60,000 bases of DNA from Antedon mediterranea (Eukaryota; Echinodermata; Crinoidea; Comatulida; Antedonidae): assembly GCF_964355755.1 (NCBI RefSeq), contig NC_092673.1:31131001-31191000 (forward strand), given 5' to 3'. The notes beneath the pieces are model-generated. The model ran no database searches. It worked only from the letters and a program-made list of their open reading frames with translations, and was not told the origin of the DNA. The position numbers and the translations under genes were made by a program. Position 1 is the stretch's first letter, and each line of letters opens with the position of its first letter. Shown here one piece after another: positions 10,821 to 22,349 of this stretch.

Positions 10821-12213
10821 CAGTGGAAACAAACAAATGTAGGCCTACGTTTTCTACATGGTCGTTTTCTGGACCACCACTTTTAGTGACGGTGAGTTGT
10901 TATATATTTGTTGTATTTTCAAAAGCATAAATGGCAAAATTATAGTTCATTATTCATTTTTGTTACAAAATTGGGAGAAGAAATTTAAAAAAAAATCTCA
11001 GAATCTAGATAAAAGGAACGTATGAAGCTTGATGTATTTAAAGTTGTTGTGCGAGCCTGATCTTTTGTTTAAACTATACGCGGGATAAATTGTGTCTGAC
11101 CCCGTGCTTTACATGTGAACTGTATGACTTGATTGATTCGTGTGTATTGTTACAAAAAGTCTTTTTTTACAAAAGATTAATGATTCCTAAAAGCCGTTTA
11201 ATGAACAACAAATTAATAACATAATTTAATTATGTCAACCATGCTCGTGAGTTTGAGTGAAAGTTTTTCTAGATAGTCCGTGGACGTGTGAAGTTGACTA
11301 ATTGCCCTGCCGCCGTGTTCTGAAGGGCTGCTTATCCACGTAAAAGCATCGCGTATCCGATACGTGATTAACTAGATAGTGTGAAAGTTTCAGCGTGTCA
11401 GAAAAACGGGTAATGCGTCAGTTTTACGACGTCATTATATTTATATCATTAAAGTTGGAAACCGATGGTACATCCTTAATCGATCAAAAACAACCAATTT
11501 TGTCCGTAACAGATGAACATGAAACGTGAACAATTGACGCATGCGTACAGCAATTGTAGAACTGCGTTACAGGCGATATGTTGTAGCAATTGTTGATGAT
11601 TAAGATAATATACACATGTCTTATTTTAAACTATACCTCTTTTCTATTTCACTAAATTATACTAAAACAATTAATTTCACAATATAATGCTTTTGATGAA
11701 CGTTTTATGTCTCCGAAGCTAATATATGCCTTACTGAATCTTGGTGAATAGTACACGTGACATGACAAATGGCGGTCATGTGATATTAAACAAGAATAAA
11801 AAACGTTGGTTTCAACATTTAATATATTAAAATGGTAACATTGTGAATTTAAGATATGTGTTTGACATACAGACATACTTTCAATTGTTATTAAAATAAT
11901 TGCAAGCCATTTTAAGTGTTTAATTGCCCTTCTTTTATGGTAACCTATATTTGTGTGTTCTCGATATCATTGAGTCAGTCCCGGGTGCGATTTTGTTTTT
12001 CGCACACATAAGTTGGGGACTCCTTATGTGAAAGATAGCTGAGGGAGGGATTCTAATTATAGACCAAGGCTACTAACTACTAAAACCGGAGTCCCAAAAA
12101 TGATCTTTAATTGGAGGGAGACCTGTATTTCCTCTCGTTCATTTTGTCTGGGTAACCTGAATAGGGGTTTTCGGCAACTAATGCGTGATGTGTTATAACA
12201 AGTGAAGACAATG
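10821..12213. other. Unassigned stretch
   Basis: No gene recognised. A short CCTGAATAGGGGT at about 12154-12167 resembles the minisatellite unit expanded at 17 kb. Confidence 0.35.
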
Positions 12214-12468
12214 ATAGCGGACACTTCTCTTGTTTATCTTACCAGCAGTCAATTAATTATTATTTAAAATGAATGAGTCTGTTTCCTTCTATTGGGCCAC
12301 TTGAATTATGGGTTGAATAATCTCGTTTATATTAGATAAGGACTTGGAATTTGAACATGCTTTTTGTATAAATTGATTACATTGATGTTATTAATTATGT
12401 AATTTTCATTATAAGACCATCTGCCTGTATCTAATTTAATTTGAATTCAATAAATCGTGTCTTTAATA

Positions 12469-12574
12469 TAAAGCTTGGTTCCCACTTTTGACCAATCACA
12501 AGCGATGTATTATTCGAACTGTCGATTGTCATTGGTCAACTCGCTTGCGTTACGTCCTTGCTTACTGGTGGTAC
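12469..12574. mobile_element. Short MITE-A derivative
   Basis: Runs from TAAAGCTTGGTTCCCACTTT to GCGTTACGTCCTTGCTTACTGG. It is duplicated at about 14871-14972 in copy 2. Confidence 0.6.
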
Positions 12575-12776
12575 TGTATTTGTTTGTGGGGGTGTAGATA
12601 TAAATTACTGTGTATATAACTTGAACTTTATATATACAAGTGTAGTAAAGTGCTTCATGCATGATTTAGATGATATTAAATATTTTATCAAGTTATGGTA
12701 AAATAATTTGATTTTTACTATAACCTTTATACCAACATAACTGTCTATAATTTTGAAGAGATGTTGTCTCCCCACC

Positions 12777-12781
<5 letters not shown>

Positions 12782-12811
<30 letters not shown>
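12782..12811. repeat. (CT)n microsatellite, copy 1
   Basis: About 15 CT units. The counterpart in duplication copy 2 (15180-15221) has about 20, so the tract has changed length since the duplication. Confidence 0.9.
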
Positions 12812-12815
<4 letters not shown>

Positions 12816-12819
12816 CACC

Positions 12820-13115
12820 TTCTCCCTGTCCAATCTAATCATAACCTTACCTTATGTGACTCATCAACTAAATAGTATTGTAAGTTTTAATAGATGTGGT
12901 AGAATTCGGCAATGCAAAGTTAAAACCAACCGTTTTAGAGACTCTTTTTTCCCATATGCTTGTCATCTATTATTATAATGTACAATTTTCCAGATTGGTT
13001 AACGTGTTACGTTTTTATATTGTGTTTTAAATTGTATTGTATCTGTGTTTCTAACTCATGAAAAAAATTTCATGTATGAAATATTATGTGACAATACATT
13101 GAATCTTGAATCTTT
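12820..13115 (+). mobile_element. 5'-truncated LINE 3' end
   Basis: The frame ends in TNRFRDSFFPYACHLLL and a stop near 12976. This is the type of C-terminus seen in CR1/L2/Jockey-like reverse transcriptase ORFs. An AT-rich tail with repeated TTGAATCTTGAATCTTTACC follows. The second copy is at about 15220-15515. Confidence 0.5.
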
Positions 13116-13127
13116 ACCATTAAAAAA

Positions 13128-13200
13128 AATCCCAGTGGTCTAATGATAGGATGTCTGCATATTAACCAGAATATTCTAGGTTTTATTCTTGGTGGGTTGT
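13128..13200 (+). mobile_element. Degenerate tRNA-derived SINE head
   Basis: CCCAGTGGTCTAATGATAGG resembles a Pol III A box in tRNA context, like the clear SINE at 22.3 kb (CCCAGTGGTCTAATGGTTGG). The B box (GGTTTTATTCT) is decayed. Duplicated at about 15533-15605. Confidence 0.45.
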
Positions 13201-13813
13201 AGCCGACGGATTTTTCTCATATTCACTGTTTATATTTTCTCTGTGTCTGCAAATTTAATATTATTCAAGAATGTAATAATTTGTTTGTTATTGATGACGT
13301 CATCTGGTTGGAACTTACTTTCACCACGGGGGACAAGATTACGACCGTATGGGATAAAGTTGGTTAAAAAATCGACATGCTTTAAGCGTTAGGAAGCAGA
13401 GAATGAAATGCTTAAAAAAATATTTTGTACAACTATAGCCAGTTGACATATTTGTGCAAGTCCTGTTTGTAACAATTGTTATTGGATGATATTCAAACTA
13501 ATATTATTATCTGATTCTTCACATGTGAAATTATAATCTTGTTCAGTTTGATTTGATTTCTAAAGGCCTTCCATATCAGATTTTCTATTGTTTATCTGTA
13601 ACTTGATTTGGTTGTACTTTAAAAAAAACATCGATTCTGCCCGCATGTCAGATCTCCAATGTGTAGTTAGCTTATGTTCATACACGCAGTGATCCAAATT
13701 ATTTGGAATCCTAATTTGCACATAAATATAAAATATGATACTGTTTCGTGGAAAAAACAAATAATATGGACAGACGAATGAACGCCGTTTGATGAAAGTG
13801 TGGAGCGATCCAG

Positions 13814-13929
13814 TTAAGCTTGGTTCCCACAATGACGCAATGCATGTAACGATGCGTTGTGATTGGTCGAATACTTGCTTTGCGCTTAGGTTCTTTTGCT
13901 TTTAGGATTCTAGTGAGAACCAATGTTTA
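13814..13929. mobile_element. Short MITE-A derivative
   Basis: Begins TTAAGCTTGGTTCCCACAAT and ends TAGTGAGAACCAATGTTTA. Duplicated at 16227-16342. Confidence 0.6.
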
Positions 13930-14608
13930 GACTACAAGACACAGGTTAACTCCATATTTACATATCATAACACATAGTAGGTTAATGTATCAGCACTTCA
14001 CTTACGATTTATTTAGGCCTATAATCGGTCCCTCCCTTTGCCTTTAATTGTTTTTCCCGCCCAGACGTCTTTAGGCCTAATATCAGACTATTCGTTATTG
14101 GTAACCTTAACTGAGTTTACACGTCAGGATTGATGATGATGTCACAAAATAGTCATCAATGAAAATGAAATGTTTTATTATCAAAATTGTTTATCTAAAA
14201 ATTGTTGTCTATACTGATACTAGCTGATATTAATAAATGATAAATGATATGAATTATCTCTTTCAAATGGTGTGGGCGCAGACGCCCATCAAATAAACAA
14301 AACAAAAACTTATATTCAGCGGGGAGTGTTTGTCTCAATTCAGTTTTGAATGATTTTGAAGCAATTTAAAACTGGCTATACGTCCAACAAAATGTCCTCT
14401 ACAGTAGAATAGAGACGTTTCCCTTGAATCGCGTTGATAGCATTTTCATTTTGTTCGTTTCATTATGAAATAGTGCCCCTAAATAAACTCCCACGCATCC
14501 CTCTCCCCACGTCAACAGAATATTGTTTTATAGAATAGAAATGTTAACTTAAATAGGGTGTCCCCTGAATAAGGGTGTCCCCTGAATAAGGGTGTCCTTT
14601 AGAAAATT

Positions 14609-15174
14609 ATAGCGGACACTTCTCTTGTTTATCTTACCAGCAGTCAATTAATTATTATTTAAAATGAATGAGTCTGTTTCCTTCTATTGGGCCACTTGAA
14701 TTATGGGTTGAATAATCTCGTTTATATTAGATAAGGACTTGGAATTTGAACATGCTTTTTGTATAAATTGTTTACATTAATGTTATTAATTATGTAAATT
14801 TCATTATAAGTCCATCTGCCTGTATCTAATTTAATTTGAACTCAAAATCGTGTCTTTAAATATAAAGCTTGGTTCCCACTTTTGACCAATCACAAGCGAT
14901 GTATTATTCGAACTGTCGATTGTCATTGGTCAACTCGCTTGCGTTACGTCCTTGCTTACTGGTGGTACTGTATTTGTTTGTGGGGGTGTAGATATAAATT
15001 ACTGTGTATATAACTTGAACTTTATATATACAAGTGTAGTAAAGTGCTTCATGCATGATTTAGATGATATTAAATATTAATAATATCAAGTTATGGTAAA
15101 ATAATTTGATTTTTACTATAACCTTTATACCAACATAACTGTCTATAGTTTTGAAGAGATGTTGTCTCCCCACC

Positions 15175-15224
<50 letters not shown>

Positions 15225-16990
15225 ACCTTCTCCCTGTCCAATCTAATCATAACCTTACCTTATGTGACTCATCAACTAAATAGTATTGTAAGTTTTAATA
15301 GATGTGGTAGAATTCGGCAATGCAAAGTTAAAACCAACCGTTTTAGAGACTCTTTTTTCCCATATGCTTGTCATCTATTATTATAATGTACAATTTTCAA
15401 GATAATTGGTTAACGTGTTACGTTTTTATATTGTGTTTGTATTGTATCTGTGTTTCTAACTCATGAAAAAAATTTCATGTATGAAATATTATGTGACAAT
15501 ACATTGAATCTTGAATCTTTACCATTAAAAAAATCCCAGTGGTCTAATGATAGGATGTCTGCATATTAACCAGAATATTCTAGGTTTTATTCTTGGTGGG
15601 TTGTAGCCGACGGATTTTTCTCATATTCACTGTTTATATTTTCTCTGTGTCTGCAAATTTAATATTATTCAAGAATGTAATAATTTGTTTGTTATTGATG
15701 ACGTCATCTGGTTGGAACTTACTTTCACCACGGGGGACAAGATTACGACCGTATGGGATAAAGTTGGTTAAAAAATCGACATCTTTTAAGCGTTAGGAAG
15801 CAGAGAATGAAATGCTTAAAAAAATATTTTGTACAACTATAGCCAGTTGACATATTTGTGCAAGTCCTGTTTGTAACAATTGTTATTGGATTACAGCATG
15901 ATATTCGAACTAATATTATTATCTGATTCTTCACATGTGAAATTATAATCTTGTTCAGTTTGATTTGATTTCTAAAGGCCTTCCATATCAGATTTTCTAT
16001 TGTTTATCTGTAACTTGATTTGGTTGTACTTTAAAAAAAACCATCGATTCTGCCCGCATGTCAGATCTCCAATGTGTAGTTAGCTTATGTTCATACAGGC
16101 AGTGATCCAAATTATTTGGAATCCTAATTTGCACATAAATATAAAATATGATACTGTTTCGTGGAAAAAACAAATAATATGGACAGACGAATGAACGCCG
16201 TTTGATGAAAGTGTGGAGCGATCCAGTTAAGCTTGGTTCCCACAATGACGCAATGCATGTAACGATGCGTTGTGATTGGTCGAATACTTGCTTTGCGCTT
16301 AGGTTCTTTTGCTTTTAGGATTCTAGTGAGAACCAATGTTTAGACTACAAGACACAGGTTAACTCCATATTTACATATCATAACACATAGTAGGTTAATG
16401 TATCAGCACTTCACTTACGATTTATTTAGGCCTATAATCGGTCCCTCCCTTTGCCTTTAATTGTTTTCCTCGCCCAGACGTCTTTAGGCCTAGTAATATC
16501 AGATTATTCGTTATTGGTAACCTTTAACTGAGTTTACACGTCAGGATTGATGATGATGTCACAAAATAGTCATCAATGAAAATGAAATGTTTTATTATCA
16601 AAATTGTTTATCTAAAAATTGTTGTCTATACTGATACTAGCTGATATTAATAAATGATAAATGATATGAATTATCTCTTTCAAATGGTGTGGGCGCAGAC
16701 GCCCATCAAATAAACAAACAAAAAACTTATATTCAGCGGGGAGTGTTTGTCTCAATTCAGTTTTGAATGATTTTGAAGCAATTTAAAAGTGGCTATACGT
16801 CCAACAAAATGTCCTCTACAGTAGAATAGAGACGTTTCCCTTGAATTGCGTTGATAGCATTTTCATTTTGTTTGTTTCATTATGAAATAGTGCCCCTAAA
16901 TAAACTCCCACGCATCCCTCTCCCCACGTCAACAGAATATTGTTTTATAGAATAGAAATGTTAACTTAAATAGGGTGTCCCCTGAATAAG
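14609..16990. repeat. 2.4-kb tandem duplication, copy 2
   Basis: Near-identical to 12214-14608 by eye, with scattered substitutions and small indels such as an extra TTACAGC near 15891. It merges at its right end into the expanded 17-bp minisatellite, of which copy 1 has only two to three units. Confidence 0.9.
15180..15221. repeat. (CT)n microsatellite, copy 2
   Basis: About 20 CT units, longer than the duplicated tract at 12782. Confidence 0.9.
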
Positions 16991-17490
16991 GGTGTTCCCT
17001 GAATAAGGGTGTCCCCTGAATAAGGGTGTCCCCTGAATAAGGGTGTCCCCTGAATAAAGGTGTCACCTGAATAAGGGTGTCACCTGAATAAGGGTGTCCC
17101 CTGAATAAGGGTGTCCCCTGAATAGGAATGTCAACTGAATAAGGGTATCCCTTGAATAAGGGTGTCCCCTGAATAAGGGTGTCCCCTGAATAAGGGTGTC
17201 CCCTGAATTAGGGTGTCCCCTGAATTAAGGTGTCCCCTGAATAGGAATGTCAACTGAATAAGGGTGTCCCCTTAATAGGGATGTTCCCATAATAGGGATG
17301 TCCCCTTATTAGGAATGTCAACTGAATATGGGTGTCCCCTGAATAGGAATGTCAACTGAATAAGGGTGTCCCCTTAATAGGGATGTTCCCATAATAGGGG
17401 TGTCACCTTAATAGGGGTGTTCACTTAATAGGGGTGTCCCATTAATAGGGGTGTCCTCTGAATAGGGGTATCCCCTGAATAGAGATGTCT
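16970..17490. repeat. 17-bp minisatellite, about 30 units
   Basis: The unit is close to GGGTGTCCCCTGAATAA, with variants AGGAATGTCAACTGAATAA and TTAATAGGGATGTTCCC. It is more regular on the left and more variable to the right. Related GGGGACACCCCTATT words recur at 34.7-35.6 and 38.9 kb. Confidence 0.9.
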
Positions 17491-17996
17491 AGAAGGAGGA
17501 GTTCTACTAGTTGGATTGAGAGGTACAATGAATGTGAGAGGTTCACACGATTCGTGTTTAATTGTCAAAGTCTTTAATCATCTTATTGATTTTATATGTG
17601 TTAACATTATCTGAAAATATGTTTTTTTTAGTCATTTATCACAAATCGTGCTTATCTTCATACAATATTTTGGCATGTTATGATATGTAAGATAGCTTAC
17701 GTCATCTAGTTTCTCATGAGGGATCTGCAACACTTGTTCACACCAACAATTGATGCTAGATTAATTTGTTTTTAACGATTCCGATGCATTCGAAAAAATT
17801 AGCACTGAGATGAATTATAAAAATATATCATTTTCAATATTCTATATATTTAGTTTTATTTAGTTATATTTAGCAAAAATGCATGAACTTTACACAAGAC
17901 AAAGAAATTGTTGTAACAACAATTTATTGCAAAAGATATATTGATAAAAAAAAATTACAAATTATATTAAAATTGCATTGTAATGTACAACAAAAA
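17491..17996. other. Unassigned spacer
   Basis: AT-rich, no recognised feature. Confidence 0.35.
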
Positions 17997-18268
17997 GACC
18001 ATATACATGGCTGCAGTCGCGTGCTCAAATTGTACTGTTTACCGACCAACATAGTGAGATGTAGAGTCGCGTTTGCACGCGACCAAAAATATATTGCACA
18101 ACCACATTAAAATGTAAGTAAATTACTGCAAATTTGTACATCAAAAGATTGACATACTGTACAATAAAATTACATTAAATATCTATCCATCCGGGAACTT
18201 TAATTGCTATTTTTATTTTTATTTTTATTTTTGCGCACGCGACTGCAGCCATGTATGGCCTTGTTTGA
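17997..18268. mobile_element. MITE-D copy
   Basis: Inverted ends ATGGCTGCAGTCGCGTGC (about 18008-18025) and GCGCACGCGACTGCAGCCAT (about 18233-18252) enclose about 210 bp. Inside is GAGTCGCGTTTGCACGCGAC, shared with the fragment at 6.1 kb. Confidence 0.6.
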
Positions 18269-19796
18269 GCCAGCAATGGTTTTACTGTTAATCACATTGA
18301 GGTTTTAGTATAAAGCTTGAATTATTATTAGCAATATTAAAAATAAAAATTATTTAACTTTCCAATGAGCATGCACGAATTTCTGGCAAGATTTATTATT
18401 TCGCAGACTAGTTGCGTTATTCGGAATAGAATGTTCATAATTGTCGCAAATTTCTTAGCAACGGCCTGATCGTCCCATGGTGGGTTTAAAATGTAGTGGA
18501 AAACTTTCCCAGTGCCTATTTTCTGATCATTTTGATACCTCGTAACCCCCAACTCCCTAATACGCAACAGTAGGTATTTAGACCTCTATTTTTGCCGCGA
18601 TATTGGATCCAAAATGGCGGATAATGTTCAAACGTCATGTCAGCATTCCCAGTAAAATTGAAATTTTGATGTATGGATGCATATTAGTAATATTGTATAA
18701 TGAACAAACGATTAATCGATCATTAAACGTTGAGCTGTAAAACATGTAGAAATGAACTCATAATAGTTATCTATTAATAAGGCCTAAACAATACTATAAT
18801 TCCTGTCAAGTTTCAAATAATAATTGTAAAGGTGTGTGGAAATGTGACTGTTTTAAAGTTTTTAAGCTACCACTATTTCAGCGCTTTGGTCTTTTTTGGA
18901 AAAGCGCTTTATAAATCTATATATAGATTGTCAACAGAGTGTTGAATGTGCAAAGAATACCACAATTGAGAATTGACAATCATATTTCCCTTTACTTGTG
19001 TTTTTTGTTGTATTTTAGACAAGCCGTATGTTATATGCCATAGAATTGTTGTTTGTTTTGTTTTTTTGGGAACCTTTTATTTAATAATTATAACTTAAAT
19101 AAACATAGCTAGCAAAGATACCCACCCCAGGTCGGGTTTCAAATGTAATTTAAAACATTCTCAGTACAATTTCGATGCGTGCTGTGGCAACGATAACAAA
19201 CAAACGTAGGCCTACAAACTCTCTCTTATTTATAGATATGTAAATTTTAAACAGAACGAGAAATTCTATACCGTCCAGGGTTATATTGACATAGACAGAA
19301 ATGTAATGTGTGTTTAAATACATAATGTACATTAATGTTCAAATAGTTTAGTGTGTGTTGATTTACATTACTGGTGAATAGGCCGAGTTTACCCGGGGCC
19401 GAGTTGATGCGACGGTCGAGTAAGTAGACAGAGACATAAATAGTTTAGGACCGACTTGACCCGGCTACCGTTCAGAATAGAAAACCTAAATCAACACCCT
19501 TTTTCGGTAAATGTAAAGATTGGTTTGATTACATCTCTGATTTTTTTTTTTCGTAATGTTATTAAGACAAGATTTTTAAATTTACAATCGTAACTGGACA
19601 ACAATGTCTGGATATTCATAGTATTTTCCCATGTAACATCTTGATTTATATATTAAATTAAATCTCAAATTTATATAAATGGAAGTCAGTTTAGGTGAAA
19701 TTCTTTTAACACTAAAAAACCTTTTAAAGGGGGACTAATTTTACGACTTTCTTCACCATTGTCGGAAAATAAGTGGAATTGTAATATTATGTAATA
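18269..19796. other. Unassigned stretch
   Basis: No gene recognised. AAAAGCGCTTTATAAATC near 18900 looks like repeat tail sequence but was not assigned. Confidence 0.35.
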
Positions 19797-19949
19797 TATA
19801 TATAAATCCAAAGGCAAATTACTGAAAAAATGACAATGCTGTGGGTATCAGTGGCTGGATCTCAATGGAGATACAAAAAAAAAGCGAAAAGCTAAATCAA
19901 AACGATAAAGTAAACAGCCAGAAAAGTTAGCAGAGCTTTCGGGCAACAC
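19797..19949. mobile_element. Penelope-like repeat, copy 1
   Basis: AATCCAAAGGCAAATTACTG through GAGCTTTCGGGCAACACT is repeated at 20198-20350 and, diverged, at 37330-37490. The GCTTTCGGGC...CTTCATCGG type ending is characteristic of terminal regions of Penelope-like elements. This copy is joined abruptly to a SINE body at 19950. Confidence 0.5.
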
Positions 19950-20078
19950 TCGGTTGGGGCGACTTTTTCTCATTCTCACAGATTTCCTCATCTTTATCGT
20001 TTCAAATTAATTAAATTTCAGTATATCACCGGGCGGTTTAGAATTAATGTTCTTTGCCTGATTTGTTTATATATATTC
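19950..20078 (+). mobile_element. tRNA-SINE body, head missing
   Basis: CGGTTGGGGCGACTTTTTCTC through TTTGTTTATATATATT is the body and tail of the SINE seen complete on the minus strand at 22173-22349. The tRNA head with A and B boxes is absent. Confidence 0.7.
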
Positions 20079-20090
20079 ATTCAGAGCCAA

Positions 20091-20134
20091 GCACCTGAAG
20101 ATTGAGTTCATACTCATGAAACAGCCTGTAGTGC
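20091..20134 (+). ncRNA. Type I hammerhead ribozyme candidate
   Basis: In order: stem I GCAC (20091-20094); core CTGAAGA (fits CUGANGA); stem II TGAGT/ACTCA with a 4-base loop and one U-U at its base; GAAAC (20118-20122); a 5-base loop closed by AC/GU; cleavage site GTA (20128-20130); and stem I GTGC (20131-20134). All invariant core bases are present. Very short stem III is the known form in Penelope-like retroelements, and such elements surround this site. Activity is predicted and not shown. Confidence 0.65.
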
Positions 20135-20197
20135 AATAAAATGTTCAGTTGGTAATTTACTAGCGTCTTTATCATTTATTTATATATATATATATAT

Positions 20198-20365
20198 ATA
20201 AATCCAAAGGCAAATTACTGAAAAAAATGACAATGCTGTGGGTATCAGTGGCTGGATCTCAATGGAGATACAAAAATAAAAAGCGAAAAGCTAAATCAAA
20301 ACGATAAAGTAAACAGCCAGAAAAGTTAGCAGAGCTTTCGGGCAACACTAGCCCTTCATCGGTGC
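20198..20365. mobile_element. Penelope-like repeat, copy 2
   Basis: The same unit as 19797-19949, continuing into TAGCCCTTCATCGGTGCAAG. On the minus strand it gives CCGATGA, a GGGC/GCCC stem and GAAA, a hammerhead layout with a C in place of the invariant U4. It is therefore probably a dead ribozyme. Confidence 0.5.
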
Positions 20366-20483
20366 AAGTGAAGGAATTTGGATATATATATATATATATA
20401 TAAATCAAAGAGCTGCATAGGCAGGATATAGAAAAAATCAAGATCAAATAAGTTAAAACTGCCTCAATATAGATTTATTTTAA

Positions 20484-20520
20484 CGACATGTTTCGGGCAT
20501 AGCCCATCATCAGGTGAAAG
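20484..20520 (-). ncRNA. Type I hammerhead ribozyme candidate
   Basis: On the minus strand: stem I CTTTCAC; core CTGATGA (20513-20507); one bulged base; stem II GGGC-TAT-GCCC; GAAAC; a 2-base loop closed by AC/GU; cleavage after GTC (20485). GTTAAA follows and pairs with TTTCAC, with one mismatch. Core bases are complete. It lies about 180 bp downstream of a Penelope-like coding remnant on the same strand, where these ribozymes normally sit. Confidence 0.65.
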
Positions 20521-20698
20521 GAATTGTAACAAAGGATAACATATATAAGTCACAAAATTACATAATAAAACAAATCAGCCATTCAAAGATGTTAACAAAC
20601 AAAAGGCATAGTTATAAAGGCACGCCTCCAAAAGCTATGGGTTACAAAGCAGGAATGGTTGCTTATAAAGCAGGAAATTTAAAACAAAGACAAAAGCT

Positions 20699-20868
20699 TC
20701 AAGTGTAAATAATTGTTAATATGTGAATGTCTCTGGCAAAATTAATGTTTAAAAGATCTAAATTGTACATTATGCCGGTAGGGGCAAGAGTGCCAAACTT
20801 TACAATTAGTCTTTCTTCTATAATTCTACGAGATGTCTCAGAACCATTACATACTTTAACACCAGATA
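20699..20868 (-). pseudogene. Penelope-like element ORF, C-terminal remnant
   Basis: An open minus-strand frame of about 56 codons ends at the stop 20699-20701. It contains SETSRRIIEERLIVKFGTLA then PTGI, the kind of E..LI..LGTL.P.G(I/L)N ending found at the C-terminus of Penelope-like proteins, after the GIY-YIG domain. It is 5'-truncated at a (TTGAA)n run near 20885. The same-strand hammerhead supports the assignment. The call rests on short motif resemblance. Confidence 0.45.
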
Positions 20869-20884
20869 TATATTATATAAATGT

Positions 20885-20915
20885 TCCTTGAATTGAATTG
20901 AATTGAATTGAATAT
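20885..20915. repeat. (TTGAA)n microsatellite
   Basis: Five GAATT/TTGAA units at the truncated end of the Penelope-like fragment. Confidence 0.85.
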
Positions 20916-21069
20916 GTTGTTCAAATGTTATGTTTATATATTATAATAAACTATGTAAATTTAAAAAACGGATCTACCAGAACAAAAACGTCGCTTAGTT
21001 GTGAATAATTTCTACCTATAATTTGTCCAGTAAGGCGTCAATTTGTAATAGCCCCAATTTTGTTGAACG

Positions 21070-21175
21070 CGGAGTAAACAGTTTCGTTCCCACTATGACG
21101 CAACGTAAGGACGTATGCGCAACATTAATTAATTAATTTGACCAATCACAAGTCATGGATTATTCGAACTGTCTC
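21070..21175. mobile_element. MITE-A fragment
   Basis: TTCGTTCCCACTATGACGCAACG through GACCAATCACAAGTC is the left half of a diverged copy. Confidence 0.55.
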
Positions 21176-21851
21176 TGAAAAATCGCCTTTGCTGTTGCTT
21201 CCTAGCGCGAATCAAGCAAGACGATGTACACAACAGGTTGTTATATTTTTTGAACACCTACACCCATCATAGCCAACGGGTTAACATCGCATCCGAATGG
21301 TGTTATAATATAAGTATTATCATCCATTTTTTTTTCTTTCGTTATCACATTTTTGGTGATTTAACATAACATAGTCAAAGAATTTCACCGCCCTGTTATT
21401 TTCACGATGAAATTAATATTAAACAACTGCGAAACATCCACCCGTGACGTGTTCCAGGTTCGTGGATCACCAACACGTCTGGTGTATTATACGCGCGAAA
21501 AGGTGTAGGTTCCATCCTTGGAGAGTTCATTCGCCGTCAAAATAGTATCTTTTGTTAGATTTCACAGAAACTGGTTTTTTTTTAATACAGTAAAAAGAAT
21601 GAAAATAGAACAAATATTAACAACTTTTGTATTTATTTACATAAGTTTTGAAATAACAGTTTTGAACATTAAAACAAACATGTAACATTCATTAAGGTAA
21701 GTGTAACTAAATCAATTAATAACCCTGAATTTGTTGCCACTAACTACAAATAATCTTTGTTTTGGTATTTATCATTTTAAACATTTTTCCCCGTAAATAA
21801 TATAGTTAGTCCATCAATGATACAGTCCTTATCGTAAATTGAGTTATATAG

Positions 21852-22172
<321 letters not shown>

Positions 22173-22176
<4 letters not shown>

Positions 22177-22349
22177 AAATTAGGCAAAGAACATTAATTC
22201 TAAACCGCCCGGTGATATACTGAAATTTAATTAATTAATTTGAAACGATAAAGATGAGGAAATCTGTGAGAATGAGAAAAAGTCGCCCCAACCGAGACTA
22301 GAACCGCCTGCTTGATAATCAGATGTCCCAACCATTAGACCACTGGGGC
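22173..22349 (-). mobile_element. tRNA-derived SINE, complete
   Basis: On the minus strand the head starts GCCCCAG and closes with TTGGGGC, a 7-bp acceptor-like stem. The A box is TGGTCTAATGG (22342-22332) and the B box GGTTCTAGTCTC (22305-22294). An anticodon-like loop TTATCAA lies between. The body GACTTTTTCTCATTCTCACAG and the TA-rich tail follow. This is the best-preserved of several SINEs in the window. Confidence 0.8.

Larger units (their letters stand above)
12214..14608. repeat. 2.4-kb tandem duplication, copy 1
   Basis: The sequence starting ATAGCGGACACTTCTCTTG is repeated from 14609 with an offset of about 2395 bases and very few differences. The unit carries a MITE-A, a CT microsatellite, a LINE 3' end, a tRNA-like SINE head, a second MITE-A and two to three units of the 17-bp minisatellite. 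Small frames inside it are non-coding. Confidence 0.9.

Noticed and set aside
13189-13392. 67-codon frame present twice (also 15593-15796)
   Set aside because: Its duplication reflects the 2.4-kb tandem duplication. It begins inside a tRNA-like SINE head and shows no protein features.
22283-22349. Functional tRNA gene
   Set aside because: Acceptor stem and boxes are good, but a SINE body and tail follow directly, the anticodon stem has a mismatch, and other copies of the body exist.
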